Of a stretch of DNA of 64,000 nt, positions 1 through 7,274 are shown in pieces; the first letter of the stretch is position 1, and every line of letters begins with the position of its first letter. The DNA is from Pelagicoccus enzymogenes (GTDB lineage Bacteria > Verrucomicrobiota > Verrucomicrobiia > Opitutales > Opitutaceae). The position numbers and the translations under genes are program-made. The stretch spans positions 248,001 to 312,000 of the forward strand of contig NZ_JACYFG010000002.1 in the NCBI RefSeq assembly GCF_014803405.1, in the 5' to 3' direction. The notes below the pieces were generated by a model. The model was not told the origin of the DNA. It ran no database searches and worked only from the letters and a program-made list of their open reading frames with translations.

Positions 1-273
1 AGGCGTGTGCATCCAGACGACCGGCAAGCGCGTTTCGATGACTTCGCCCGTCTCCTTATCTTTCGGACGATAGATATCGATGGCTATCTTTACGCCATCC
101 CTCATCTCGATGTAGCGCGAGCTGAGATCAAAATCGTCCGCATAGATCGCCTCGCTGTAGCCTTGGTAAACGCCGGGCTTGGAAATCTTCGCTTCGGCAA
201 TCAACGAACGCTGCATGCTGCAACATACGAGCGTTCCTGCTAGGAAACTGAGAAAGGCTTTGGGGTAGTTCAT
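1..273 (-). CDS. CocE/NonD-family hydrolase, N-terminal 91 residues (cut by window start)
   Basis: The first 91 codons of a minus-strand gene run off the window start. The ATG is at 273. A hydrophobic export signal with two adjacent cysteines near residue 17 comes first. The segment that follows reads S-R-Y-I-E-M-R-D-G-V-K-I-A-I-D-I-Y-R-P and then L-P-V-V-W-M-H-T-P. This is the characteristic entry strand of CocE/NonD (peptidase S15-like) alpha/beta hydrolases, which cleave esters or amides. The catalytic Ser-Asp-His lie outside the window, so activity cannot be judged. It starts 29 bases after the DUF3237 gene stops and is probably the last visible gene of the esterase-rich operon. Substrate unknown; an acyl-ester role fits the neighbours. 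Confidence 0.75.
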   Translation of the reverse strand, partial: MNYPKAFLSFLAGTLVCCSMQRSLIAEAKISKPGVYQGYSEAIYADDFDLSSRYIEMRDGVKIAIDIYRPKDKETGEVIETRLPVVWMHTP

Positions 274-302
274 GTGAGGATTTTCGCTTCTCTGAACGAG
301 GT

Positions 303-800
303 TTATTTTACGCGGAAAACGCGAATCACCACTGTATCCGGTTCTTCGCTACCGCTTACGGTTCCAATATACAAAAAGTCGTCGAGCCAATTGTGCGGTC
401 CGTCGGGGACGGTAAACGTGGGTGTCGTCTTTAGATACGATCCGCCTGGCGAGATGATCCCTTGATTTCGAACGATGATCACCGTTCCGTCGTCGCAACG
501 CATCGAATACAAGGCGTCCAGTTCGATCCCCCCATCCGTGCGCTCCGTTTGCCAATCCGCGCCACCAGGAAGGACCGTCCCCTTCAGTCGGGGTCCCTCG
601 AAGCGGCCTCCTGTAATCGGGATGTAGCGACGAATGCCTTTGGCCGTCTCGCCCACCTCCACGATGTCGCCGATCGTGACATGCGCCTCGTAGACGAATT
701 CCGTTTCAAAGTCCCCTCCTCTATCCCGGGCATCGTCAGCTCGCAAGCCGTCGCTCACGGCGACGAAGGAAGCGAGTAAGCAAATGATGATTCGAATCAT
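303..800 (-). CDS. DUF3237 domain protein, exported
   Basis: A 165-residue protein. Residues 1-21 form a signal peptide. The rest matches the DUF3237 fold as I know it: an E-F-V-Y-E-A-H-V-T-I strand, then I-T-G-G-R-F-E-G-P-R-L-K-G-T-V-L-P-G-G-A-D-W, then an L-D-A-x-Y segment and a D-G-T-V-I-I-V-R-N-x-G strand. DUF3237 is a small beta-barrel family without an established biochemical function; members are often found beside hydrolases or aromatic-metabolism genes. Here it sits 19 bases after a carboxylesterase and 29 before a CocE-type hydrolase, so it probably belongs to the same transcript. Export to the periplasm is inferred from the signal. Domain assignment is firm; role unknown. Confidence 0.85.
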   Translation of the reverse strand: MIRIIICLLASFVAVSDGLRADDARDRGGDFETEFVYEAHVTIGDIVEVGETAKGIRRYIPITGGRFEGPRLKGTVLPGGADWQTERTDGGIELDALYSMRCDDGTVIIVRNQGIISPGGSYLKTTPTFTVPDGPHNWLDDFLYIGTVSGSEEPDTVVIRVFRVK

Positions 801-819
801 ACGCGTCTATTCCGTCTTT

Positions 820-2385
820 CTACTTGGCCCACGCTTTTCCTTCCTCAGTGCGACGCCATTCGAAATAGTCGTCCAGCACCTCGAGAGCTTCGGCATCGGG
901 AACCGGACCGACCCGGACCGGATGTTTCAATACCATAACCTTCTCCTGCTCTTCAGCGAACTGAGGCCATTGCGGAACTGCCGAACTGTTGGGATCGCCG
1001 CGCTTGGCAAAATTCGTCCAATAGGTCGCCATCGTATCCGACAGCTCCCAATCCTCTTCCGTAAGCTTTGCATCGTCGCGATCCAGCGTCTGGAAAACAT
1101 AGGGAACGTCCAGACCGTGAGGAGCTCCATGATCAGCTTCGGGCGACTCTCCATCTCGCGGCGGATGCTGGTCGAAATAGTAGAAATAGACCGGAGCCTC
1201 GCCAGTCTCGGCCTGCAGTTTCGCCCAGCTCCAGGTTTGCCATCCGAACGCAGCATCGCGCATCAGGCCGCGAGCCGCGTGCCCGATTCTGTCCCCATCG
1301 AGCGGGTACGCTTCCAGCAATCGATCCGCGAACGGTCCATAGCGTTTCTCCACGTTGGCGATATGCTCCTCCGCCGTCCTACCCGACGGGAAGCTCAGCC
1401 CTTCGTCGGAATTGTACCCGACAAGCACTGCCACATCGTTGTATTTGCCCTTCTCGTACAACACATGCTGATCATCCGGAATGACCCAGCCATCGACGAT
1501 CGGCCAGGCCGCCCCGCTTCCGAAGCCGGGAGGCATGGCACTTGGATCGAGCTCGCGTAGCTCCGCCAGCGATTCCGCGCCCGCTCGCTTCACGAAGGCA
1601 ACGCCCGCTTCTTCCGCCTGCTTCAGGCTTTTCATGTTTTCGCCCGGGTACGTCGTTGGGCGCGTCGGCCCGAACGATCCCCCGCTTTGCGAGATCGCTC
1701 CGTGAAACAAGCCTTTCGCTTCTGGCGAGGCGCAGAGCATGCTCACCGCGATGCCGCCCGCTGACTCGCCGAAGATCGTTACCTGATCCGGATCGCCACC
1801 AAAGGCTTCGATATTTTCCTGTATCCACTTCAAACCGGCAATTTGGTCCAGCAAGCCATAGTTGCCGGAAACGCCACGCGGCGACTCCGCACTCAGCTCT
1901 GGGTGGGCGAGGAAGCCCAGCGGACCTACGCGGTAGTTGATGCTGACCAATACCACGCCCTTGCGAGCGAGGTATTCGCCGTTGTGCACCGGGATCGATG
2001 AGGAGCCGAAGGAAAAACCGCCCCCGTAGATCCAGACCAGCACTGGCACCTTATCCTCTGCGGTTTCGGCAGGTGTCCAGATATTCAAATACAAACAGTC
2101 TTCTCCCACATTACCCGATCCGTCGCCTTGATATGGATCGTTGGCGAATTCCTTGGCCGGCCGCACACCTTCCCACGGTTCGAGGGGCTGCGGGGCCTTC
2201 CAACGAAACTCACCTACCGGTGGAGCGGCAAAGGGAACGCCGCGAAAGACGCGAAGGTCATTTTCCTGCACACCTTCGACCGAGCCGGCGGAGGTCTCAA
2301 CCAAAAGGTTGCCTTGGGCAGTTAATGAACCACTGCAAGCGCTTGCGAGCAGCAGGCAGAATAGGGGTAGTCGGTTTAGGGGCAT
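820..2385 (-). CDS. Type B carboxylesterase, exported
   Basis: A 521-residue carboxylesterase/lipase family enzyme hydrolysing carboxylic esters. Visible landmarks are the oxyanion G-G-G at about 121-123, the family signature E-D-C-L-Y-L-N-I-W at 95-103 and the nucleophile elbow G-E-S-A-G with Ser208. The catalytic acid lies in an S-D-E-G segment and the histidine in G-A-P-H-G-L-D-V-P-Y-V-F. Length is normal for the family. The N-terminus is a signal peptide ending in A-S-A-C, possibly a lipoprotein site at Cys17 though the -3 position is not ideal. It precedes the DUF3237 gene by 19 bases. It is separated from GH51 upstream by 125 bases that hold a palindromic repeat. Substrate is not readable; in this context acetyl or feruloyl esters on a plant glycan are plausible. 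Confidence 0.93.
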   Translation of the reverse strand: MPLNRLPLFCLLLASACSGSLTAQGNLLVETSAGSVEGVQENDLRVFRGVPFAAPPVGEFRWKAPQPLEPWEGVRPAKEFANDPYQGDGSGNVGEDCLYLNIWTPAETAEDKVPVLVWIYGGGFSFGSSSIPVHNGEYLARKGVVLVSINYRVGPLGFLAHPELSAESPRGVSGNYGLLDQIAGLKWIQENIEAFGGDPDQVTIFGESAGGIAVSMLCASPEAKGLFHGAISQSGGSFGPTRPTTYPGENMKSLKQAEEAGVAFVKRAGAESLAELRELDPSAMPPGFGSGAAWPIVDGWVIPDDQHVLYEKGKYNDVAVLVGYNSDEGLSFPSGRTAEEHIANVEKRYGPFADRLLEAYPLDGDRIGHAARGLMRDAAFGWQTWSWAKLQAETGEAPVYFYYFDQHPPRDGESPEADHGAPHGLDVPYVFQTLDRDDAKLTEEDWELSDTMATYWTNFAKRGDPNSSAVPQWPQFAEEQEKVMVLKHPVRVGPVPDAEALEVLDDYFEWRRTEEGKAWAK

Positions 2386-2420
2386 GAATCAGTGGTATTG
2401 AATTATGTGGCTTGTTTTTT

Positions 2421-2495
2421 AACCGCAGAGTTCGCGGAGTACGCAGAGAATTGAACCCAATATAGAATCTCAGCGATCTCCGCGTCCTCAGCGGT
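2421..2495. repeat. Large imperfect palindrome (REP-like element) between carboxylesterase and GH51
   Basis: The left arm (2421-2450) begins AACCGCAGAG and contains CGCGGAG. The right arm (about 2465-2495) is its imperfect reverse complement, ending CTCAGCGGTT. The arms pair over about 30 bases with several mismatches and enclose a loop of roughly 14 bases. The wording (AACCGC, then repeated GCAGAG/CGGAG blocks) resembles dispersed palindromic repeats common in many bacterial genomes. I see only this copy in the window. It could attenuate or process the transcript between GH51 and the carboxylesterase. Confidence 0.6.
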
Positions 2496-2510
2496 TGAAT
2501 ACTTTTCGTT

Positions 2511-4052
2511 TTAATCAATAGCGATCGTCACGAGGGACTTCGCCGGCAGTGAAACAACAAGCTTGCCGTTGGAAACCTTGGCTCCATCGAACTCGACAGG
2601 AACCAATGCGTCGGGGGCGTCGAAGGTGTTGCGGGCGTTCATCTCGTCGGCGGTCAGGATGCGGGCGGACTTCACAGACATACCCTTCATGCCGTCGAAG
2701 CTTAACTCGACGCTGCGGGCTTGATGGGGATCGATGTTTGTCAGGCTCACATGGATACGCCCTTCGTCGTTCTTGGAAACGGTGGCGCTGATCGCCGGCA
2801 ACGTGTTGCCGGCGAACTCGTATTGGCCACGGTCCAATTCGAAGGGCAAGGCGGTTGCCTCGCGGTGCGGCTTGTAGAGGTCGAACACGTGGTAGGTCGG
2901 CGTACGCAGCATCCGCTCGCCATCCGTTAGGATCATTGCCTGCAAAACGTTTATGGTTTGGGCGATGTTCGCCATTTTAACCCGGTCGAGGTGCTGGTGG
3001 AAGATGTCCAAGGTTACGGACGCGGTGAGTGCGTCACGCAGGGTATTCTGCTGATAGAGGAAGCCCGGAACGGAGCCCTCTTCCTGCTCGTGCCAGGTGC
3101 CCCACTCGCCCACGATCAGCCAAACACGCTTTTCGGGGTCGTGCGCATCCATGATCGCGGTGTGATTCGTGATGAGCTCGTCCATCCACATGGCCCGCTT
3201 CATCAGGCGGTACCAGCCGCTCTCGTCGAAGTTGACCGCCTGGCCCTTATGGGTGCTCCAAGAGCCGTCGATCGTGTAGACGTGCAAATCGAGGCCGTCG
3301 ATCCGGTCCCCCGCTCGCTCCATGACGACTTCGGTCCAGTTGTAGTCGGCTTCAGCTGGGCCAGTGGCAATGCGGAAGGGCCTGACGTTTTTGTAGCCGT
3401 GCAGGAAGGTCGAGAAGCGACGGTACAGGTCCGCGTAGTACTCGGGACGCATATGGCCGCCGCAGCCCCAGCTTTCGTTGCCCACGCCCCAATAGTGGAC
3501 GTCCCACGGCTCTTCACGACCGTTTTCACGGCGCAGATTGGCCATCGGGCTCTCGCCGGGGTGGTTGATGTATTGCCACCAGTTGGCCATGTCCTCGACG
3601 GTGCCGCTGCCTACGTTGCCGACCACGATCGGCTCGGCTTCCAGCTCCTCGCACAAGGCGAGAAACTCGTGCGTGCCCACAGAGTTGTCTTCCGTTACGC
3701 CGCCCCAGAGATTGTTGACCACGGTCGGACGCTCTTCCTTGGGGCCGATGCCGTGCTCCCAGAAGTAGTAGTCGGCGAAGCAGCCGCCCGGCCAGCGCAG
3801 GTTCGGCACGCCGATTTCCTTCATGGCGGCCACGACGTCGTCACGGATGATGTAGTCGCCGTTGGCGTCCTTCTTCCAAAAGCCGTCGTAGATGCCGCGA
3901 CCGAGGTGCTCGGCGAAGTGGCCGTAGATGTGGCGGCTGATGTGGCCGTTGGACTCGCCGGTATCGACGGTCATTTCATGGACTGGCTCCGCTGCGGCGA
4001 GAGAGGCCAAGGCAAGTCCGGATGCGAATAGGTAGGTTGATTTCATAAGCAT
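2511..4052 (-). CDS. GH51 alpha-L-arabinofuranosidase, exported
   Basis: A 513-residue GH51 enzyme releasing terminal alpha-L-arabinofuranose from arabinan, arabinoxylan or arabinogalactan side chains. The N-terminus (residues 1-21) is a signal peptide. The family-specific H-I-Y-G-H-F-A-E-H-L-G-R-G-I-Y block is at 41-55 and R-W-P-G-G-C-F-A-D-Y-Y-F-W at 86-98. The acid/base is Glu193 in G-N-E-S-W and the nucleophile Glu316 in V-G-E-W-G. A C-terminal beta-sandwich completes the usual length. The start at 4052 is favoured over the second ATG at 4046 because an AAGGA sits 7 bases upstream. It begins 3 bases after the upstream alpha/beta hydrolase stops, so the two are co-transcribed. Secretion to the periplasm or cell surface is inferred; many GH51 enzymes are cytoplasmic. 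Confidence 0.95.
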   Translation of the reverse strand: MLMKSTYLFASGLALASLAAAEPVHEMTVDTGESNGHISRHIYGHFAEHLGRGIYDGFWKKDANGDYIIRDDVVAAMKEIGVPNLRWPGGCFADYYFWEHGIGPKEERPTVVNNLWGGVTEDNSVGTHEFLALCEELEAEPIVVGNVGSGTVEDMANWWQYINHPGESPMANLRRENGREEPWDVHYWGVGNESWGCGGHMRPEYYADLYRRFSTFLHGYKNVRPFRIATGPAEADYNWTEVVMERAGDRIDGLDLHVYTIDGSWSTHKGQAVNFDESGWYRLMKRAMWMDELITNHTAIMDAHDPEKRVWLIVGEWGTWHEQEEGSVPGFLYQQNTLRDALTASVTLDIFHQHLDRVKMANIAQTINVLQAMILTDGERMLRTPTYHVFDLYKPHREATALPFELDRGQYEFAGNTLPAISATVSKNDEGRIHVSLTNIDPHQARSVELSFDGMKGMSVKSARILTADEMNARNTFDAPDALVPVEFDGAKVSNGKLVVSLPAKSLVTIAID

Positions 4053-4055
4053 AGA

Positions 4056-5015
4056 CTAGTCCTTCAGCTGGGAGAAAAAGTCCACTATCACCTCGGTCGT
4101 TCGTAAGAGCTGGTCGTGGTGCAGGTTGTGTCCCGAGTCGTCGATGTGCACGAGCTTCCCGTTTTGCATTACCTTCGCAGCCTCTTGGTGGGCCTGACGT
4201 TGCTCGGGGGACGCATCGGCCTTCAAGATCAAGGCCGGAACCGAGATCGTCGCCAAGGCGTCCTCGGTCCGCATGCTGCCAGACATCGATTGCCACGCTT
4301 GGTCGCTGTAGGCGCCGTGGTACTGCTTTTTAGAGAGCGCCCAATACTGGCAATCCACCAGATTCCAGCGCGGATTGTCGCGGCGGGCCTTCGCCACGAG
4401 GGCGTCGTAGCTGTAGTTGTTCTGGGCAACGAGATACTCCGGCGAGTTGTGCATGCTGAACGACAGCGTTTCCGGATTCGGCTCGCGAGCAGGCGGTCCC
4501 GGGCGACGGGCCGGGGCCTTGCCATCATCATCGCGGCTTCCCGGAGGAGGTCCCCGACGACCCACAAACGGGTCGAGCATGACGACTGCCCGAGCCAGAT
4601 CCGGATACTCGGCTCCAATGCGCATCACCGTGGCCGCACCCATGGAATGCCCCATGAGAATCGGTTTTTCGATGTCCATCACCCGCACGAACTCTACCAC
4701 GTCCTTGATCAAGGTGTCGCCGTCGTCGTTGGGCGTGAAGGGATCCGAAAGTCCGTGCCCTCGCGTATCCAACATGTAGATATCGTAATCCTTCTGCAGC
4801 TTCCACGTGAGCGTCGACCAGCACACGCCATTGTCCGTCACCCCGTGCACCATGACGATGACAGGCTTTTCCGTTTCCGGAACCGCCCGGTAGTAGTGGA
4901 CACGAATTCCGTTCACGTAAGCGTAGCCGCTTGTCCAATCGCCCGGGATCGGCGGGGCTCCCGCTTTAAGGATGGTTGAGGCGAATAGCAAAAGTCCTAT
5001 AATGAGATAGCGCAT
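4056..5015 (-). CDS. Alpha/beta hydrolase, exported
   Basis: A 319-residue alpha/beta hydrolase. The chosen ATG at 5015 opens a clean signal peptide (M-R-Y-L-I-I-G-L-L-L-F) and has AGGAA about 7 bases upstream; an in-frame ATG at 5048 would add 11 charged residues with no better ribosome site. The oxyanion segment V-M-V-H-G-V-T-D-N, the D-T-R-G-H-G-L-S-D motif and the nucleophile elbow G-H-S-M-G (Ser124) are present, with a late D-D-S-G-H-N histidine. The middle (about 170-200) is a proline/arginine-rich insert that probably forms a variable lid. It lies 40 bases after the beta-lactamase fusion gene and 3 bases before GH51. Substrate unknown; an esterase acting with the arabinofuranosidase is the simplest reading. 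Confidence 0.88.
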   Translation of the reverse strand: MRYLIIGLLLFASTILKAGAPPIPGDWTSGYAYVNGIRVHYYRAVPETEKPVIVMVHGVTDNGVCWSTLTWKLQKDYDIYMLDTRGHGLSDPFTPNDDGDTLIKDVVEFVRVMDIEKPILMGHSMGAATVMRIGAEYPDLARAVVMLDPFVGRRGPPPGSRDDDGKAPARRPGPPAREPNPETLSFSMHNSPEYLVAQNNYSYDALVAKARRDNPRWNLVDCQYWALSKKQYHGAYSDQAWQSMSGSMRTEDALATISVPALILKADASPEQRQAHQEAAKVMQNGKLVHIDDSGHNLHHDQLLRTTEVIVDFFSQLKD

Positions 5016-5055
5016 GGGGTGGTTCCTGTATTTGAGGTTCAGATACATATATAGT

Positions 5056-7242
5056 TTAATCGAAATTCTTCACTTCGACGCTCCAATCCGGATCGCGAGC
5101 TAACTGGCTCTCCTTTCCGAGAAACATCTTAGACGCGTCCTTTTCGCCCTTGAGCTGCCAATCAAGCCAGGCGAGCGCCACAGGAGAATACTCGCCTCCG
5201 TGGGGCTGGGCATAGGTGCCGCCATGGCCGACGTCCAAGTTGGTCATGACAATCGGCACGTGCTGCACGCGGGCGAAATCGTCCATGGCGTTGTTGTAGG
5301 CGATGTCGCTCGGACCGCCCATCAGGTAGAGAACCGGACCATGAAAGCTCTCCAAGGCGTCCTTCTTCAGAGCAGGCATTCCGCGCATGGGAGACGGATC
5401 CTTCAGCACGCCACTGTTGCAAACCACCGTAGTCCGGATACGCGGATCGCCGGAAATTTCAATCGCCTGCAAGCCGCCGCAAGACATCCCCATGGAGGCC
5501 ACCAGCTCCGGATCCACTTTTCCATAAAACACGCTGCCTTCGCTCTCGTTCTGTTCAAGAATCCAGTCAAGGGCCTCTAGGAGCTGGCTCGACTGCGTCT
5601 TCTGGTTGGCGAGATCGTCGCGCAGATCCAGCCGGTCCAGCAAGCCTATCCCCAGTACAAGGTACCCGTGCGAAGCGATCTCGTTTAGGAAGAGCTTATG
5701 CTCCTGCGTCGTGTTCACGCAGGCCCCATTCCCCCAAAGCAGGATGGGAAGCTTTTCGGAATCTCCGAAAGGCGACAAGTCCTTCGGCCGGTAGATCGTC
5801 ATCCCCGGCAAGGACGCGTCCTCCGTAACGATCGCCGGATGCGGGCCACGTCCGCCCTCCTCCAGCACAACCTCTGCAACCGTTTCTCCGGATTCCGACA
5901 ATCCCGCTAGCTCGTAGGCTTGGGCAATGAATTTTGGATACAAGGGCTCTAGGCCAAACATGTTGGTATAAAACAACGTCACCATATCGTTCTCCGGATC
6001 GATGGTGTAAGCCGTGCCCAGCATGCCGCCCCAGGCGAATGCGGAGTCCGAAACGGCAGGAGCGGGCTTTTTCTCCTCGTGTATCTCGAACCCAAGTCCG
6101 AATTGAAAGCCTTCCTCTGCGCCGCTATTCTCCGGTAAACGATCGATCATGGTCATCAGCTCCACCGTCTCCGGTTTCAGGATACGGTTTCCGTTGAAGA
6201 TCCCCTTGTTGAGCAACATCTGGCAGAACTTCGCATAGTCCTCGATCGGACCATTCAGGCCAATCGCTCCCTCCGCGTAGGTCTGCTGTTCGCTAATCGT
6301 GCCCTCGCTGTACATATTGGTGCCGGGCTCCAGCTTTCCGTCCACGGAACGATAGGCTTTCACAAAACGATCCAAGGCCTCCGGTTCGTAGTACCAATCT
6401 GTATCGTCCATATCCAAGGGCTCGAGGATGGTCTCCTTCACGTACTCCTGTAGTGATTTACCGGATATGCGTTCCACAAGGTAGCCCAGCATATTCGAAC
6501 TCACGTGGTAGTTCCACTTCGAGCCCGGATCGAACCCTAGCGGGTACTTGGCCAGGGCGAGCATTTCTTCTTCGAGGTACTTCGCCTCCGGGTTGCCTCC
6601 CCCGCTGTGCTGGCCGCTTGGCGTCTTGTCAGGCATCCTGCCACCGAAGCCAGCCGGAGCATCGTCGCCCTTGCGTTCGGCCCGGCGAATGTCTCTCACC
6701 TTGCCCGCGCCCAAGCCAGATGTATGCGTCATCAGATGCACGAAGGTCATGGGCGTTTCCACTGGCCGAGTCTCGTAGGTCCCGTCCTCGTGAACCTCCG
6801 TCACCACCTCGTCCGGGATCTCGGGAAAGAATTTCGACACGGGGTCGTGGATCGAGACAAGCCCCTGCTCCACCAAGGTCATAAACGCCACCGTGGTGAC
6901 CGCCTTGGTCTGCGACATGAGAACGTAGTAGTCGTCCTCTTCAGCAGGAACCTTGTTTTCCACGTCCTTCCAGCCGAAGGCCTTCTTGTAAAGCACGTCG
7001 CCATCCTTCGCCACGAAGCCCACCACGCTGTTGAGCTTCTGGTCGTCTACAAAGGACTGCAGCAGCGCGTCCGTTTGCTCGATCTCCGCAGCGCTCACAC
7101 CGAGGGCGGCGAGATCGGGATCGTGGTTAAACTCTTGGGGCGAGTCCGCAAAGGCACTCGCCACGGTTGCGGCAAATACAGCCGAGGCCGTTATGACGGA
7201 CCTAGCGCTTGGATAGCTGCGAATCATCGTTCTCATTTGCAT
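5056..7242 (-). CDS. Fusion: serine beta-lactamase-like hydrolase plus C-terminal alpha/beta hydrolase, exported
   Basis: A 728-residue two-enzyme protein. After a signal peptide (about 1-33), residues 50-450 are a class C beta-lactamase-like/EstB-type serine hydrolase. The S-x-x-K nucleophile motif is Ser110-Gln-Thr-Lys113, the tyrosine motif is at Tyr245 (N-Y-H-V-S-S-N), and a late W-G-G-M-L-G strand stands where the K-T-G box is usually found. From about 480 to the end there is a second hydrolase of the dienelactone-hydrolase/chlorophyllase kind, with an oxyanion W-G-N-G-A segment and G-M-S-C-G-G elbow (Ser587). Its histidine is probably in the late G-H-G-G-T-Y. Both sites look complete. 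The first domain is more likely an esterase or peptidase than a resistance enzyme. It lies 32 bases after the GH2 gene in the same operon. Confidence 0.9.
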   Translation of the reverse strand: MQMRTMIRSYPSARSVITASAVFAATVASAFADSPQEFNHDPDLAALGVSAAEIEQTDALLQSFVDDQKLNSVVGFVAKDGDVLYKKAFGWKDVENKVPAEEDDYYVLMSQTKAVTTVAFMTLVEQGLVSIHDPVSKFFPEIPDEVVTEVHEDGTYETRPVETPMTFVHLMTHTSGLGAGKVRDIRRAERKGDDAPAGFGGRMPDKTPSGQHSGGGNPEAKYLEEEMLALAKYPLGFDPGSKWNYHVSSNMLGYLVERISGKSLQEYVKETILEPLDMDDTDWYYEPEALDRFVKAYRSVDGKLEPGTNMYSEGTISEQQTYAEGAIGLNGPIEDYAKFCQMLLNKGIFNGNRILKPETVELMTMIDRLPENSGAEEGFQFGLGFEIHEEKKPAPAVSDSAFAWGGMLGTAYTIDPENDMVTLFYTNMFGLEPLYPKFIAQAYELAGLSESGETVAEVVLEEGGRGPHPAIVTEDASLPGMTIYRPKDLSPFGDSEKLPILLWGNGACVNTTQEHKLFLNEIASHGYLVLGIGLLDRLDLRDDLANQKTQSSQLLEALDWILEQNESEGSVFYGKVDPELVASMGMSCGGLQAIEISGDPRIRTTVVCNSGVLKDPSPMRGMPALKKDALESFHGPVLYLMGGPSDIAYNNAMDDFARVQHVPIVMTNLDVGHGGTYAQPHGGEYSPVALAWLDWQLKGEKDASKMFLGKESQLARDPDWSVEVKNFD

Positions 7243-7274
7243 GTAGTCTGTTTTTAGATACTTAAAAGTTTAGG

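Noticed and set aside
2958-4031. A 357-codon frame antisense to GH51
   Set aside because: The composition is that of a reverse shadow (Val/Asp/His-rich) and GH51 on the other strand has complete catalytic motifs.
5056-7242. Possible antibiotic-resistance beta-lactamase
   Set aside because: The S-x-x-K domain is of the EstB/penicillin-binding-like kind and is fused to another hydrolase within a glycan operon; the third-box K-T-G is not conserved.
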